Counted from the stretch's first letter, positions 17,213 through 25,686 are shown. The stretch is 64,000 nucleotides of DNA from Treponema sp. (GCA_009787835.1 WQSN01000002.1:62001-126000), one strand, 5' to 3'. Notes: generated from the letters alone by a model not told the origin. A program made the numbers and translations.

Positions 17213-17827
17213 CTATCCTTTAGCAGCGGAATTTTTCATTATTTCAGCCAGTTTCGGATTAAGGAATGCGCTAAGCAGACCGGCTACAGCTTCAGAAGAA
17301 AAATCATAATAAACAGAACCTTCTTTATTGGAAATATGGAAACCAGAACTCAGCTTGCGGTTAGATTTTAATTCAACGCCTTTTAAGAATTCATTTGCCA
17401 GATTTTCATTAAAAAAAGCCTGAATCCTGGAAAGTTCGTTTTCCGGAAGAATTACCGCAAGATTATCACCGCTTTTTTCTGACCAGGATTTTAATAATTG
17501 AGGCAGCGCTGCTTTTAACACATCGCCATTATAATTTTCGGCTACGCGCAGTTCAACGATTTTATTCAGTAAAACCTGAACTTCGTCCTTGAATGCGAGA
17601 ATTAGGTTACGGGAAGCCTGTTCCAATGCGGCGATTCCCGCTTTTTCAAAACGTTCCGCATCCTGTTTACCCAAGGCTACGATATCGTCCGCTTCTTTTT
17701 TTGCTGCTTCAATAATGCGATGAGCTTCGGCATCTGCATCCGTCTTGATTCTCGCTGCTTCTTGTGATGCAGTTTCAATCCCGTCTTTTTTTATTTTGTC
17801 AATGAGTTCCTGAACTTGAATATCCAT
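17213..17827 (-). CDS. atpE: V-type ATPase subunit E (peripheral stalk)
   Basis: Subunit E pairs with G/H in the peripheral stalk. The 204-residue product has the long charged N-terminal helix (VQELIDKIKKDGIETASQEAARIKTDADAEAHRIIEAAKK region) and a globular C-terminal domain with SGFHISNKEGSVYYDFSSEA, matching the conserved end of E/H-type stalk proteins. AGAGGAA lies before the ATG, and a consensus promoter is 37-65 bp upstream. It is the first gene of the V-ATPase operon; only 6 bp separate it from the DUF2764-like gene. Confidence 0.85.
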   Translation of the reverse strand: MDIQVQELIDKIKKDGIETASQEAARIKTDADAEAHRIIEAAKKEADDIVALGKQDAERFEKAGIAALEQASRNLILAFKDEVQVLLNKIVELRVAENYNGDVLKAALPQLLKSWSEKSGDNLAVILPENELSRIQAFFNENLANEFLKGVELKSNRKLSSGFHISNKEGSVYYDFSSEAVAGLLSAFLNPKLAEIMKNSAAKG

Positions 17828-17863
17828 GGCTTCCTCTTAAGATACCTAAATTTTTATACATTA

Positions 17864-17892
17864 ATTATATAATATCCGAAATTATTCTGCAA
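17864..17892 (-). promoter_or_regulatory. promoter of the V-ATPase operon
   Basis: On the minus strand TTGCAG (17892-17887) and a perfect TATAAT (17869-17864) are separated by 17 bp, 36 bp before the atpE ATG. Confidence 0.75.
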
Positions 17893-17933
17893 TAGGGCGC
17901 AGCAACTATTATTCATCATGGCTCTACAATGAA

Positions 17934-19448
17934 TTATGATGTACATAAGTGCATAAGCTGAACAAAAAAGTTGATTCTTTTAAAGTCATCAATCATCCTT
18001 TGGGCAATGGGCTCCTTTGAAGCTAAATTAATTTCTCTCCAGTTTACAAGCAACTCGGGATGTTTTTTCTGCACATCGTCAATCAGGTTTTTCATGTGTT
18101 TCCCGATTACGATTAAATCCTGGGCAGCCAGATTTATAATATCCAGCGCCTGGGTATTCAATTTATTAATTATAACGTTAACATACCGCGTTTGAGTAGA
18201 ATCACGGTCTATTCTGAGCATGGCCGCCCTAAGGCGGGAGCCATCTGGGCCGTCATCAGATAAAACTTCATCGATTTCATCAATATCTTTCTCACATGCC
18301 TGTAATTCATGAAACGCTTCGCTCATTTCCCTGGCCATTGTATTATTTGTCCATTGACCTCTGATAAGTAAAATATCACAAAGTTCCTTGATATCCCTTT
18401 CTACATAATCATCCAGGAATGCCTTTAAATAGTTTAGACCCTCGGCATAATAGAAATATTCCAAATCCCTCCTGCGGTAAGGCTCGCTTAGCTGCACGGT
18501 ATAATTTTCAAGCCTTACAAGGTCTGTGGCTTCGAAAATTTGTTTTGTAAGGGCGTTTATTTGGCTGTTTTTCTTGGCATTGTTGATTTTCAATATGTAG
18601 TTATTGGCTTCCATTTTCTTGGATTCAAGCCAGTCTTCCGCGACTGTTTCACGGAAGGTCAGATGTTTCCACTGCCAAACCGGGTTTCTCAAAGTATATT
18701 GCACCATCAGTTCCAATATTCTGGATGTATGTATCTCACGGAGAGTTTTAATCATTGCGATAAAATGTTCCGGAACGGCAAGATCATGACCTTCGCATAC
18801 TCTAAAGAGATATAAAAGGCTATCCCACTCATCTTCCGGTCTGAGAGGCTGAGAAACAGTCAGGAATTCTCCAATTTGATCTATTATTAGTATGGTTTTT
18901 AAAGCCGGAAACCTGGGTTCTACCAAAAAACTTCCATCGGCGAAGTGCGGATCAAATTTCTTGAAAAAACCCGGAAAATTATAGCTCACAAATGTTCCAA
19001 TGGAGGATACCATTTCGTAACGGCGGTTAGCGGCAGCCATCCTGCTGTTATCAAACTGGTTTTCCAGTTCTTCTGTATCCGCCTGGATTGAAGCGATAAG
19101 CTTTTCGCCTTCCATGGTTTTTGATTTAGCGTCAAGGGTTGCATAATCAAGTCTTTTGATGATTTCATTTATGCTGTTATCCAGGCTTGAACTGATTAAC
19201 AGTTCTTTTAATTTGGTTACTTTCCTTTCATCCTGCATAAACAGCTTTATGGGATAAATTGTCTTGTATACGGAAAATAAAAACGATGTAAATGAAGGGT
19301 CAACTTCTTCGGATCTTACCCGGAAAAATCTGGAATATTTACTCTGACTCAATTCCTTTGCAGTGTGTTTAAGCATATTCTGTTTTTCATCGGTCAGACC
19401 GTCACCAGAAAAAAAGGAAAAAACTTTATCCATTAAGTCTTCTGCCAT
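17934..19448 (-). CDS. spirochaete-conserved cytoplasmic protein (DUF5312-like)
   Basis: The 504-residue protein begins MAEDLMDKVFSFFSGDGLTDEKQ. It has no signal peptide or membrane segment and is predicted to be almost wholly helical with acidic and basic stretches. I recognise the type as a spirochaete protein often placed near V-ATPase genes (DUF5312-like, from memory), but its function is not known to me. Distinct blocks are FPALKTILIIDQIGEFLTVSQPLRPEDEW in the middle and MLRIDRDSTQTRYVNVIINKLN toward the end. It lies upstream of the V-ATPase operon on the same strand but has its own promoter-like sequence, and a promoter also separates it from atpE. CAGGAGTG precedes the ATG. Confidence 0.6.
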   Translation of the reverse strand: MAEDLMDKVFSFFSGDGLTDEKQNMLKHTAKELSQSKYSRFFRVRSEEVDPSFTSFLFSVYKTIYPIKLFMQDERKVTKLKELLISSSLDNSINEIIKRLDYATLDAKSKTMEGEKLIASIQADTEELENQFDNSRMAAANRRYEMVSSIGTFVSYNFPGFFKKFDPHFADGSFLVEPRFPALKTILIIDQIGEFLTVSQPLRPEDEWDSLLYLFRVCEGHDLAVPEHFIAMIKTLREIHTSRILELMVQYTLRNPVWQWKHLTFRETVAEDWLESKKMEANNYILKINNAKKNSQINALTKQIFEATDLVRLENYTVQLSEPYRRRDLEYFYYAEGLNYLKAFLDDYVERDIKELCDILLIRGQWTNNTMAREMSEAFHELQACEKDIDEIDEVLSDDGPDGSRLRAAMLRIDRDSTQTRYVNVIINKLNTQALDIINLAAQDLIVIGKHMKNLIDDVQKKHPELLVNWREINLASKEPIAQRMIDDFKRINFFVQLMHLCTS

Positions 19449-19464
19449 ATCTCACTCCTGTTTA

Positions 19465-19493
19465 ATGTTAATGTATTTGTCATATTTTGGCAA
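19465..19493 (-). promoter_or_regulatory. promoter-like sequence before the DUF5312-like gene
   Basis: On the minus strand TTGCCA (19493-19488) and TAACAT (19470-19465) are 17 bp apart, 16 bp before the start codon. Confidence 0.45.
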
Positions 19494-19516
19494 TAGTATA
19501 TAATATACTCGAAATT

Positions 19517-20551
19517 TTACCATTGATCATTGAAAATCGAAGCTTGTTTATATTCATCTATTTCAAATACCCCGTCATTACGAAAACGGTAATATATCCT
19601 TATTTCTTTCATGTTTGCCGGAATATGTCCTGTATACATCATGGTATGGACTAAATTACCTTCCGCTTCCCGAAAAGCCCACATATTATTACCTCTTTCT
19701 CCAACCAGGATGACTCTGCTGGTAAATAATAAATCAGAACCATCGTATTCCAGTGATTTTTTAACGATTTCGCCCATACCAACCCTTTGGTATGTTAAGC
19801 CGTTTTCCAGCGTTATCTCACCCTGGGTGATAAAATTATCAATTCCCAGCAATTTACCTATCGCCCTGTCCGTACCGCGTGCCAGAGCGGAAAGTACCTC
19901 CCCCGCCCTTAAAAGACCTCTGCCTACTACCCCAAGGCCTCTGTTCACCTCCTGAAGCCCCCTGCTCAATCGTGATTGCGGAACATCGAGTTTACCGATT
20001 ATTTCATATTCATCCAAAAAAAATTCACTTATAACCGCAAGACCGTAAGTTTCAGCCTGTGAAACTCTGCGGTTACTAACTGGCGTTGTAACCTGATTCC
20101 GGGGAATATAAACGGGGCGGAAAAAATATCTGTACCTGATTTTAAAAACGGTAAATTTTTCCAAGTCCTTTGAAAAATTGTTGATGTTAATTACCTTCAT
20201 TATAACGGTTCTGGATGGTTTTTCGGTAACAATTAACCCTTCCATATCGCCAATTACGCAAAATTCAATCCCATCCTGCGTATATCCCAAATAAACCGCT
20301 TCAGATTCCAGGAATTCATCAACAGAAATATTATCTTTGTCCGCATTTTGATACCAAAACAGATCAACCGGTTTATAACTTTTGGTCTGAGGATCATAAT
20401 CATCATAAAAATGGGAAATTTTTACATCCTGTTCGGGATCAAGTAAACCATATATGTTCCATCTGCCTTCATTCCATGGTTGAGGAGAGCCTGAACAACT
20501 TAATAAAAAAATAAAACAGAAAAAGATGAAAAACAGGCTTTTATTACTCAT
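19517..20551 (-). CDS. large lipoprotein of unknown function
   Basis: I chose ATG 20551 (MSNKSLFFIFFCFIFLLSCSGS; CAGGAGT 5 nt upstream), which gives a clean lipoprotein signal with lipobox LLSC; an ATG 18 bp earlier is less likely. The mature part, about 325 residues, has repeated beta-rich stretches (YLGYTQDGIEFCVIGDMEGLIVTEKPSRTVIMKV) and a Gly/Arg-rich helical segment (SRLSRGLQEVNRGLGVVGRGLLRAGEVL). It is probably anchored in the outer membrane or on the periplasmic face. No enzyme motif is seen. Its start overlaps the 3' end of hflX by 8 bp, so the two are translationally linked. Confidence 0.7.
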   Translation of the reverse strand: MSNKSLFFIFFCFIFLLSCSGSPQPWNEGRWNIYGLLDPEQDVKISHFYDDYDPQTKSYKPVDLFWYQNADKDNISVDEFLESEAVYLGYTQDGIEFCVIGDMEGLIVTEKPSRTVIMKVININNFSKDLEKFTVFKIRYRYFFRPVYIPRNQVTTPVSNRRVSQAETYGLAVISEFFLDEYEIIGKLDVPQSRLSRGLQEVNRGLGVVGRGLLRAGEVLSALARGTDRAIGKLLGIDNFITQGEITLENGLTYQRVGMGEIVKKSLEYDGSDLLFTSRVILVGERGNNMWAFREAEGNLVHTMMYTGHIPANMKEIRIYYRFRNDGVFEIDEYKQASIFNDQW

Positions 20552-21692
20552 GTTTACTCCTGTCTTCATTATATATCATATTAATAATTCTGTCCTTTAA
20601 CACATCCAGTCCTGTTCCGTTTTTAACTGATACGGGTATACTTCCCGGAAAACGGGCATGTAGTTCCTGAACAGGATTTTCTCCGTTTTCATTTACCTGC
20701 AGGCAGTCGATTTTATTCAACAATGTGATCATGGGAATATCCTGAGCACCATTTTTATTATCTGATAACTCTTTAAGCACTGATAAAGTTGTTTCATAAT
20801 GGGTACCAATTGCGGTATCCGACGCGTCTAAAATATTAATAATAATATCCGCCAAAGCCGCTTCTTCAAGCGTTGAACGGAACGCCTTTATAAGAGAATG
20901 AGGCAGTTGGCGGATAAAACCTACAGTATCGGTAAGCAGAACCTGTACGCCTGGCGCTGGCTGGAAACGGCGGGTAACCGCATCCAGGGTAACAAAGAGT
21001 TTATCCTGAGCTAAAACATCAGCGCCTGTCAGTGCGTTAAGCAGACTGGATTTTCCGGCGTTTGTGTAACCGACAATGGCGCATACCGGCACATTGTTTC
21101 GTTCCCTCTGGCGTCTTTGCATCTGACGCTGTTTACCTACCTGTTCAACTTCTTTTTCAAGCTGTTGGATACGCTTTTCAATTTTTCTGCGATCCGTTTC
21201 CAGTTTTGTCTCGCCTGTTCCTTTTGTTCCGTAACGTCCGCCTCTTTGACGTGAAAGATCTATATACTTATGGCTGAGGCGCGGTAATGAGTAGGATAAT
21301 TCGGCTAATTTTACCTGTAATTCAGCTTCCCTTGTGTTGGCCCTTTCCGCGAAAATACGAATTATTAGTTCCTGCCTGTCCACAACAGGAATTCCTGAAA
21401 GCTCTTCCCAGTTTCTCTGCTGAGATGGAGTTGGATTCCAGTCAAAAACAAATAAATCCGCATCTATTTCTGCGGCTTTTTGCGAAAGTTCCTCGACTTT
21501 CCCGCTTCCCATGCCATACTTTGCGTTTTTTTCCCTGACACGAATCTTTTCATGGGCTGCAATTTCCAATCCAAGGCTTTCTGATAAACCATGTAATTCA
21601 CGGCATGAAGCCTCATTATAATCCTTGCCATTTATTATGCTGACCAATAAAGCTCTTTTGGGTTTATCCTGCGTATCATAGACTTTCTGCAC
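20544..21692 (-). CDS. hflX: ribosome-associated GTPase HflX
   Basis: HflX is an Obg-like GTPase that binds the 50S ribosome and splits or rescues stalled ribosomes. The G1 loop GYTNAGKSSLLNALTGAD, G2-side TLDAVTRR, G3 DTVGFIRQLPH and G4 LLNKID are all present, preceded by the HflX domain (VSIINGKDYNEASCRELHGL). The start is probably GTG at 21692 (VQKVYDTQDKPKRALLV), because homologues begin about there. A TGCTATAAT extended -10 ends only 6 nt before it and no Shine-Dalgarno exists, so the mRNA may be leaderless. An in-frame TTG at 21743 is the alternative. It overlaps the lipoprotein gene downstream. Confidence 0.9.
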   Translation of the reverse strand: MQKVYDTQDKPKRALLVSIINGKDYNEASCRELHGLSESLGLEIAAHEKIRVREKNAKYGMGSGKVEELSQKAAEIDADLFVFDWNPTPSQQRNWEELSGIPVVDRQELIIRIFAERANTREAELQVKLAELSYSLPRLSHKYIDLSRQRGGRYGTKGTGETKLETDRRKIEKRIQQLEKEVEQVGKQRQMQRRQRERNNVPVCAIVGYTNAGKSSLLNALTGADVLAQDKLFVTLDAVTRRFQPAPGVQVLLTDTVGFIRQLPHSLIKAFRSTLEEAALADIIINILDASDTAIGTHYETTLSVLKELSDNKNGAQDIPMITLLNKIDCLQVNENGENPVQELHARFPGSIPVSVKNGTGLDVLKDRIINMIYNEDRSKHE

Positions 21693-21727
21693 AAAAATAT
21701 TATAGCATAGCCCTGTTTTACTTACTA

Positions 21728-21757
21728 TTGACAATACCTTCAAAAAAATGTTAGTTT
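21728..21757 (+). promoter_or_regulatory. promoter-like sequence before the zinc-ribbon micro-gene
   Basis: TTGACA at 21728-21733 is followed after 18 bp by TAGTTT (21752-21757), 30 bp before the ATG. It overlaps the far upstream part of hflX on the other strand. Confidence 0.5.
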
Positions 21758-21787
21758 ATCAGTAAATTACCGCAAGGAGAAAAAACC

Positions 21788-21958
21788 ATGGCACAGGCCA
21801 GTAAAAACAGCCGTACCGCGAGCGCGACGCAAAAATTTTTATGTACATGCGGGGGGGAAATAAAAATGAAAACCCTCTTTGAGAGCGGAAAGGTAAAAAA
21901 TGTCGCGGAATGTGACAAATGCAAACGGCTCGAAAGACGCCCGTCAGATTTCAAATAG
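21788..21958 (+). CDS. 56-residue zinc-ribbon micro-protein
   Basis: ATG 21788 follows AAGGAG by 8 nt and a promoter-like sequence. The product reads MAQASKNSRTASATQKFLCT, then CGGEIKMK, then a CDKC pair. Four cysteines in a CxC...CxxC arrangement make a compact zinc ribbon. The lysine/arginine-rich flanks suggest RNA or ribosome binding. It lies between hflX and rpsT, a translation-related neighbourhood. I cannot name a family. The strong ribosome site, the promoter and the cysteine spacing argue that it is real despite its size. Confidence 0.75.
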   Translation: MAQASKNSRTASATQKFLCTCGGEIKMKTLFESGKVKNVAECDKCKRLERRPSDFK

Positions 21959-21960
21959 AT

Positions 21961-22025
21961 CTGTAAAAGTAATTTAAACATCGTTTACAGGCATGGATTT
22001 CATTTTAAACAGATAGCTTTTACAG
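21961..22025 (+). promoter_or_regulatory. possible alternating-hairpin leader upstream of rpsT
   Basis: CTGTAAAAG (21961-21969) can pair with CTTTTACAG (22017-22025; 9 bp) or, through its first seven bases, with TTTACAG (21984-21990). The two hairpins exclude one another, as in an attenuator. The region follows the zinc-ribbon stop directly and lies before the palindromic repeat and rpsT. Confidence 0.35.
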
Positions 22026-22060
22026 ACATCCTTATCAGGGCGCAGTAAAAGCGAATAATT

Positions 22061-22132
22061 GAGGTTGCTGTTCCAAAAACACAAACCTTCGGTTTGAAAG
22101 TTTTGGAACAGCCTCAGTTTTTATTTTTTTTT
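22061..22132 (+). terminator. palindromic repeat copy 1 with T-tract (terminator-like)
   Basis: This is a 55-bp hairpin. GCTGTTCCAAAA pairs with TTTTGGAACAGC, the inner stem is CAAACC-TTC-GGTTTG, and the ends are GAGG/CCTC. A run of about 14 T with one A follows at 22117-22132. Two further copies of the same sequence occur at 28695-28746 and 44755-44807. Here it would terminate the micro-gene transcript or attenuate rpsT, whose ribosome site begins at 22133. Confidence 0.75.
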
Positions 22133-22145
22133 GGAGGGTTATTCT

Positions 22146-22418
22146 TTGGCAAAGAAGATTAGTTCCGCAGAAAAGCGGCATCGAAAAAGTGAAGAGCGCC
22201 GTTTGCGCAATAAATCGGTAAAAAGTTCAGTCAGGACAAGCGTTAAGAAATTTGTTACTCTCGCGCAGAAAAAAGATCCGAATACAGAAACAGCGTTAAA
22301 GGAAATGATAAAAAAACTTGATACTGCCGCTGGAAAGGGTATTATATCCAAAAACGCAGCAGCTCGTAAGAAATCAAGGATGCAGCGATTCTATAATAAC
22401 AACAAAGCGGCTCAATAA
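22146..22418 (+). CDS. rpsT: 30S ribosomal protein S20
   Basis: The product binds 16S rRNA early in 30S assembly. The start is TTG at 22146, 7 nt after GGAGGG. It gives (M)AKKISSAEKRHRKSEERRLRN, the typical S20 opening; an upstream in-frame TTG at 22131 would include the ribosome site and is rejected. The 90-residue length and the ISKNAAARKKSRMQRFYN ending fit the family. It sits directly after the terminator-like repeat and 26 bp before the HU gene. A TTG start is a known device for S20 autoregulation in other bacteria. Confidence 0.93.
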   Translation: MAKKISSAEKRHRKSEERRLRNKSVKSSVRTSVKKFVTLAQKKDPNTETALKEMIKKLDTAAGKGIISKNAAARKKSRMQRFYNNNKAAQ

Positions 22419-22444
22419 TCTGCTTCTTTAAACAATAAAAATAT

Positions 22445-22756
22445 ATGCCGGCAAAAAAAATAACAAAGGCTGACATAATAGACGCTCTTTATGAAAAAAC
22501 AGGAATGAACCGCAATGAAATCCGCAGCGCTGTTGATTTATTTTTAAATGAAATGAAAGAGGCTCTGATACGCCGTCAGGTGATTGAGCTCAGAGGTTTT
22601 GGGACATTTGAAGTAAAAACACGGAAAGCGCGTCCAAAAGCGCGTAATCCCAGAACCGGCGAAAGCCTTGTTATCCATTCCCACGGAACGGCGGTTTTCC
22701 GTTCCGGCCGTGAACTGAAACAGGCTGTATGGAATATAAATAATAATGAAGCGTGA
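22445..22756 (+). CDS. HU/IHF-family DNA-binding protein
   Basis: The 103-residue protein has the full HU fold: KADIIDALYEKTGMNRNEIRSAVDLFLNEMKEAL (dimer helices), then the beta-saddle IELRGFGTFEVKTRKARPKARNPRTGE (arm with the conserved RNPRTGE) and the closing AVFRSGRELKQAVW. It bends DNA in the nucleoid. No strong Shine-Dalgarno precedes ATG 22445, so it may be translated from the rpsT transcript or from a weak site. Its end overlaps lnt by 11 bp. Confidence 0.92.
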   Translation: MPAKKITKADIIDALYEKTGMNRNEIRSAVDLFLNEMKEALIRRQVIELRGFGTFEVKTRKARPKARNPRTGESLVIHSHGTAVFRSGRELKQAVWNINNNEA

Positions 22757-24539
22757 TAAAGAAAAAAATCATAAAGTAATACAGCAGAATCTGCTAAATC
22801 AAGAACGGTCAGACAACTGGTATAAAATAATAATTAAAAACCTGGGACTTGTATTTTTGGCGTCCTTGCTTTTTTCCGCTTCTTTTCCAAATCTTGTTAT
22901 TGAAAACGGCATTCCTTTTTTTGCCTGGTTTGCCTATATTCCAATACTGATAGTTATAGGCAAATGCAGCCTGTTGGCCTGTATTGGCTGGGGCGCTGTT
23001 TATGGTTTCCTCTCTTATGGGCTTTTTAATTATTGGCTGGGAACTTTTCATCCAATGGCCGGAACAATTGTATACTCTGTTTATCTTTTTTACCTTGCGG
23101 TTGTTTTTCTGTTTTTTAAACTGGCAGATATTTTATTTCCTAAAAGATCATACCTGGTTCAATGGTTCATCTGGCTCGCATACGAATACTTATGTACGCA
23201 GGGATTTTTAGGATACTCCTACGGAGTTACAGGTTATTCGCAGTGGCGGATAATTCCCCTGATACAAATTGCAGGTATTACAGGCGTTTGGGGTGTCTGC
23301 GCTCTTGTAACATTCCCCTCTTTCTGGCTGGCGGGAGCGTTCAAGGAACGGGGAACAGATGCAAAAGGATTAAATTTACAACAAACTACGCAAACCAGCG
23401 CAAGCTCTCTATCCAATTTATTTTCCATTATTCGTGATGTTTTGTACCGGTTCGTGAAAAATAAATTATCTGTTTTTTTAAGGAAGGAAACTGTATCTGC
23501 CATAATCTGGGCTATTGCCCTTGCCGCGGCATTTACTTTTGGATTTATCACAAACAAGGATTTTTCTTCTTATCCGTCCGCTAATATTACGCTCATTCAG
23601 CACAACACAGATCCATGGGAAGCTTCCAAAGCGCCAACATCCATGCAGGTGCATGAAGCATACCGCAATGATCTTACAATATTGAAACGGCTCTCCGATG
23701 AAGCTTTGGCGTCGCGGTCTGACACTCAGCTTGTTGTGTGGCCGGAAACTGCATTTGTTCCGCGTATTTACTGGCATTATACATACCGCGACGATCCTGA
23801 ATCGTGGATTACTGTCAGGGAGTTATTGAATTATCTATCCGCACAGAGCATCCCATTTTTGATCGGTAATGATGACGCGCGGATGGATTCGGCAAAAAAC
23901 CCAAATTCAAATGACAAACATAGAATCGATTACAATGCTTCGCTGCTCTTTGAAAAAGATCAGATCACAAATGTTTACAGAAAACTGCATCTTGTGCCAT
24001 TTACTGAACATTTTCCCTATGAAAAACAGCTTCCATTTATGTATAAGGCTCTGAAAGAAGCGGACACCCATTTTTGGGAAAAGGGCGATGAAGAGACCGT
24101 GTTCCAGGCGCAGGGTTTTACCTTTTCTACGCCGATATGTTTTGAAGATACGTTCGGTTATTTGTCAAGGAATTTTATACGCAGGGGCGCTGATATATTG
24201 GTTAATATTTCAAATGACGCGTGGTCAAACAGTTTACCAGCTCAAAACCAGCATCTCTCCATGGCGGTTTTCAGGGCTGTAGAAAACCGCCGTTCTATGG
24301 TGCGTTCCACCGCTTCAGGCCAAACCTGCGCGATTGATCCTGCCGGAAGAATTATCGCAATGGCTCCTCCATTTACAGAAGCATGGCTGAATGTATCGGT
24401 TCCGGTTATGAAGGGAGAAACGATTTACACGCTCTGCGGCGATTATACCGGAATTACTTTTACAGCCATAGCCGCCGCTCTGTTGCTTTTTGGGATGGTT
24501 TTATGTATAATTAACAATCTTAAAAAGGTAAGGAAATAA
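22746..24539 (+). CDS. lnt: apolipoprotein N-acyltransferase
   Basis: Lnt adds the third acyl chain to the N-terminal cysteine of lipoproteins in the inner membrane. The 597-residue product has about six to seven hydrophobic segments in its first 250 residues and then a periplasmic nitrilase-like domain. The catalytic triad is visible as WPETAF (Glu near 335), YRKLHLVPFTEHFPYE (Lys near 415) and PICFED (Cys near 464). An extra loop near residues 205-245 contains a charged, Ser/Thr-rich stretch. It starts inside the HU gene and its stop overlaps the response-regulator start (TAATG). Confidence 0.92.
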   Translation: MKRDKEKNHKVIQQNLLNQERSDNWYKIIIKNLGLVFLASLLFSASFPNLVIENGIPFFAWFAYIPILIVIGKCSLLACIGWGAVYGFLSYGLFNYWLGTFHPMAGTIVYSVYLFYLAVVFLFFKLADILFPKRSYLVQWFIWLAYEYLCTQGFLGYSYGVTGYSQWRIIPLIQIAGITGVWGVCALVTFPSFWLAGAFKERGTDAKGLNLQQTTQTSASSLSNLFSIIRDVLYRFVKNKLSVFLRKETVSAIIWAIALAAAFTFGFITNKDFSSYPSANITLIQHNTDPWEASKAPTSMQVHEAYRNDLTILKRLSDEALASRSDTQLVVWPETAFVPRIYWHYTYRDDPESWITVRELLNYLSAQSIPFLIGNDDARMDSAKNPNSNDKHRIDYNASLLFEKDQITNVYRKLHLVPFTEHFPYEKQLPFMYKALKEADTHFWEKGDEETVFQAQGFTFSTPICFEDTFGYLSRNFIRRGADILVNISNDAWSNSLPAQNQHLSMAVFRAVENRRSMVRSTASGQTCAIDPAGRIIAMAPPFTEAWLNVSVPVMKGETIYTLCGDYTGITFTAIAAALLLFGMVLCIINNLKKVRK

Positions 24540-25270
24540 TGAACACCCAAAAAAAGATATTGATAGCAGATGATGAAACCATTAGTCTTGATTTCTTTGA
24601 AGTAATGCTGTCAAAGCTTGGTTTTGTAGTAGAGAAAACCGCTGACGGCGGCGAAGTCATTGATAAGGTCAAAAAATTTCTTCCGGATTTAATACTTCTG
24701 GATAATATAATGCCGGGAATGACTGGTAAAGAAATTACTAAAATTCTGAAAAACGATGTAAATTTCCGCAATATATCAATAATTATGATATCAGCGCTTG
24801 ATGATGTTAAGGATAAAGTCAGTTGTTTTGAAGCGGGAGTAGACGATTATATAACAAAACCATTTAATTTTTCTGAAGTATTGGCGCGGATGAACGCTGT
24901 TTTGCGTAACCGAGAACTGTTTGCCCAGATTAAAGTCAGGGAAACGCGCCTTGCGCTCGCCGAAGAATTAAACCAGGATTTAAAAGATAAACTTTGCGCC
25001 TTTGTAGGAAGCATTGATGAACTTGACAAGGCGATTGCGTTGATCTGTGAAAATACAGCGGAAACTGGAGAAAATTCAAACCAAGAAGATCTGTCAAATC
25101 TCATTAAACCGGTAAGCGCGAAAATAATGTCTGTCCGAAAACACATAGCCAGCCTGGACGCGAGGATTGAAAAAACAATAAATGAATGGGATAATTTAAA
25201 AAAAGATGAAATAGGACTTTCAGTTCTGGAAAACCAAATACGAAAATTCCTGCATCAGGAGCAACAATAA
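24539..25270 (+). CDS. response regulator: REC domain plus helical tail
   Basis: The N-terminal receiver domain is complete: acidic pair in IADDETISLD (D11, D12), phospho-acceptor Asp in LILLDNIMPG (near 54), MISA switch Ser (near 83) and YITKPF Lys (near 105). The C-terminal 110 residues form a charged helix or coiled coil (RETRLALAEELNQDLKDKLCAFVG...) with no DNA-binding or enzyme domain. It likely acts through protein contact. It starts at the lnt stop and ends at the bactofilin start, both as 1-base overlaps, so it belongs to an envelope/cytoskeleton operon. The cognate kinase is not nearby. Confidence 0.85.
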   Translation: MNTQKKILIADDETISLDFFEVMLSKLGFVVEKTADGGEVIDKVKKFLPDLILLDNIMPGMTGKEITKILKNDVNFRNISIIMISALDDVKDKVSCFEAGVDDYITKPFNFSEVLARMNAVLRNRELFAQIKVRETRLALAEELNQDLKDKLCAFVGSIDELDKAIALICENTAETGENSNQEDLSNLIKPVSAKIMSVRKHIASLDARIEKTINEWDNLKKDEIGLSVLENQIRKFLHQEQQ

Positions 25271-25686
25271 TGCCCAAGCGCGAAGGCAGAAGAAAAGACA
25301 ATTCACAGATTGTAGTGTTAGGCAAAACCACAAGCTTTACCGGTATACTGAAATTTGATTCGACATTGCGCATTCAGGGAAGTTTCAGGGGAACCATTGA
25401 CGCGGCCGGCGCCCTGATTGTCGATAAAGACGCGGTTGTCGAGGCAGATCACATAACGGTAAGCTCTCTTACAGTTTACGGCAGCATAACAGGCACTGTG
25501 CAGGCGCTGGATAAAGTTGATATGATGAGTGGCGCGAAAGTTCACGGCGATGTAAGCGCCGCGAGATTACGCATCGCGGACGGAGTGTTCTTTGACGGCA
25601 AGTGCAGAATGACAAGCGTAGACAAAGATATAGAAATTTTTCATCGTCCTACAGAAGAAATAAAAGCTGAACTGCAGCGTACCTGA
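25270..25686 (+). CDS. bactofilin (polymer-forming cytoskeletal protein)
   Basis: The 138-residue protein has the right-handed beta-helix core of bactofilins: GKTTSFTGILKFDSTLRIQGSFRGTI, AGALIVDKDAVVEADHITVSSLTVYGSITGTVQALDKV and the capping repeats GAKVHGDVSAARLRIADGVFFDG. Short basic (KREGRRKDNS) and acidic tails flank it. Bactofilins self-assemble into filaments that position cell-wall or motility machinery and help set helical shape. The start overlaps the response-regulator stop (TAATG), which suggests that the receiver domain may regulate or bind it. Confidence 0.9.
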   Translation: MPKREGRRKDNSQIVVLGKTTSFTGILKFDSTLRIQGSFRGTIDAAGALIVDKDAVVEADHITVSSLTVYGSITGTVQALDKVDMMSGAKVHGDVSAARLRIADGVFFDGKCRMTSVDKDIEIFHRPTEEIKAELQRT

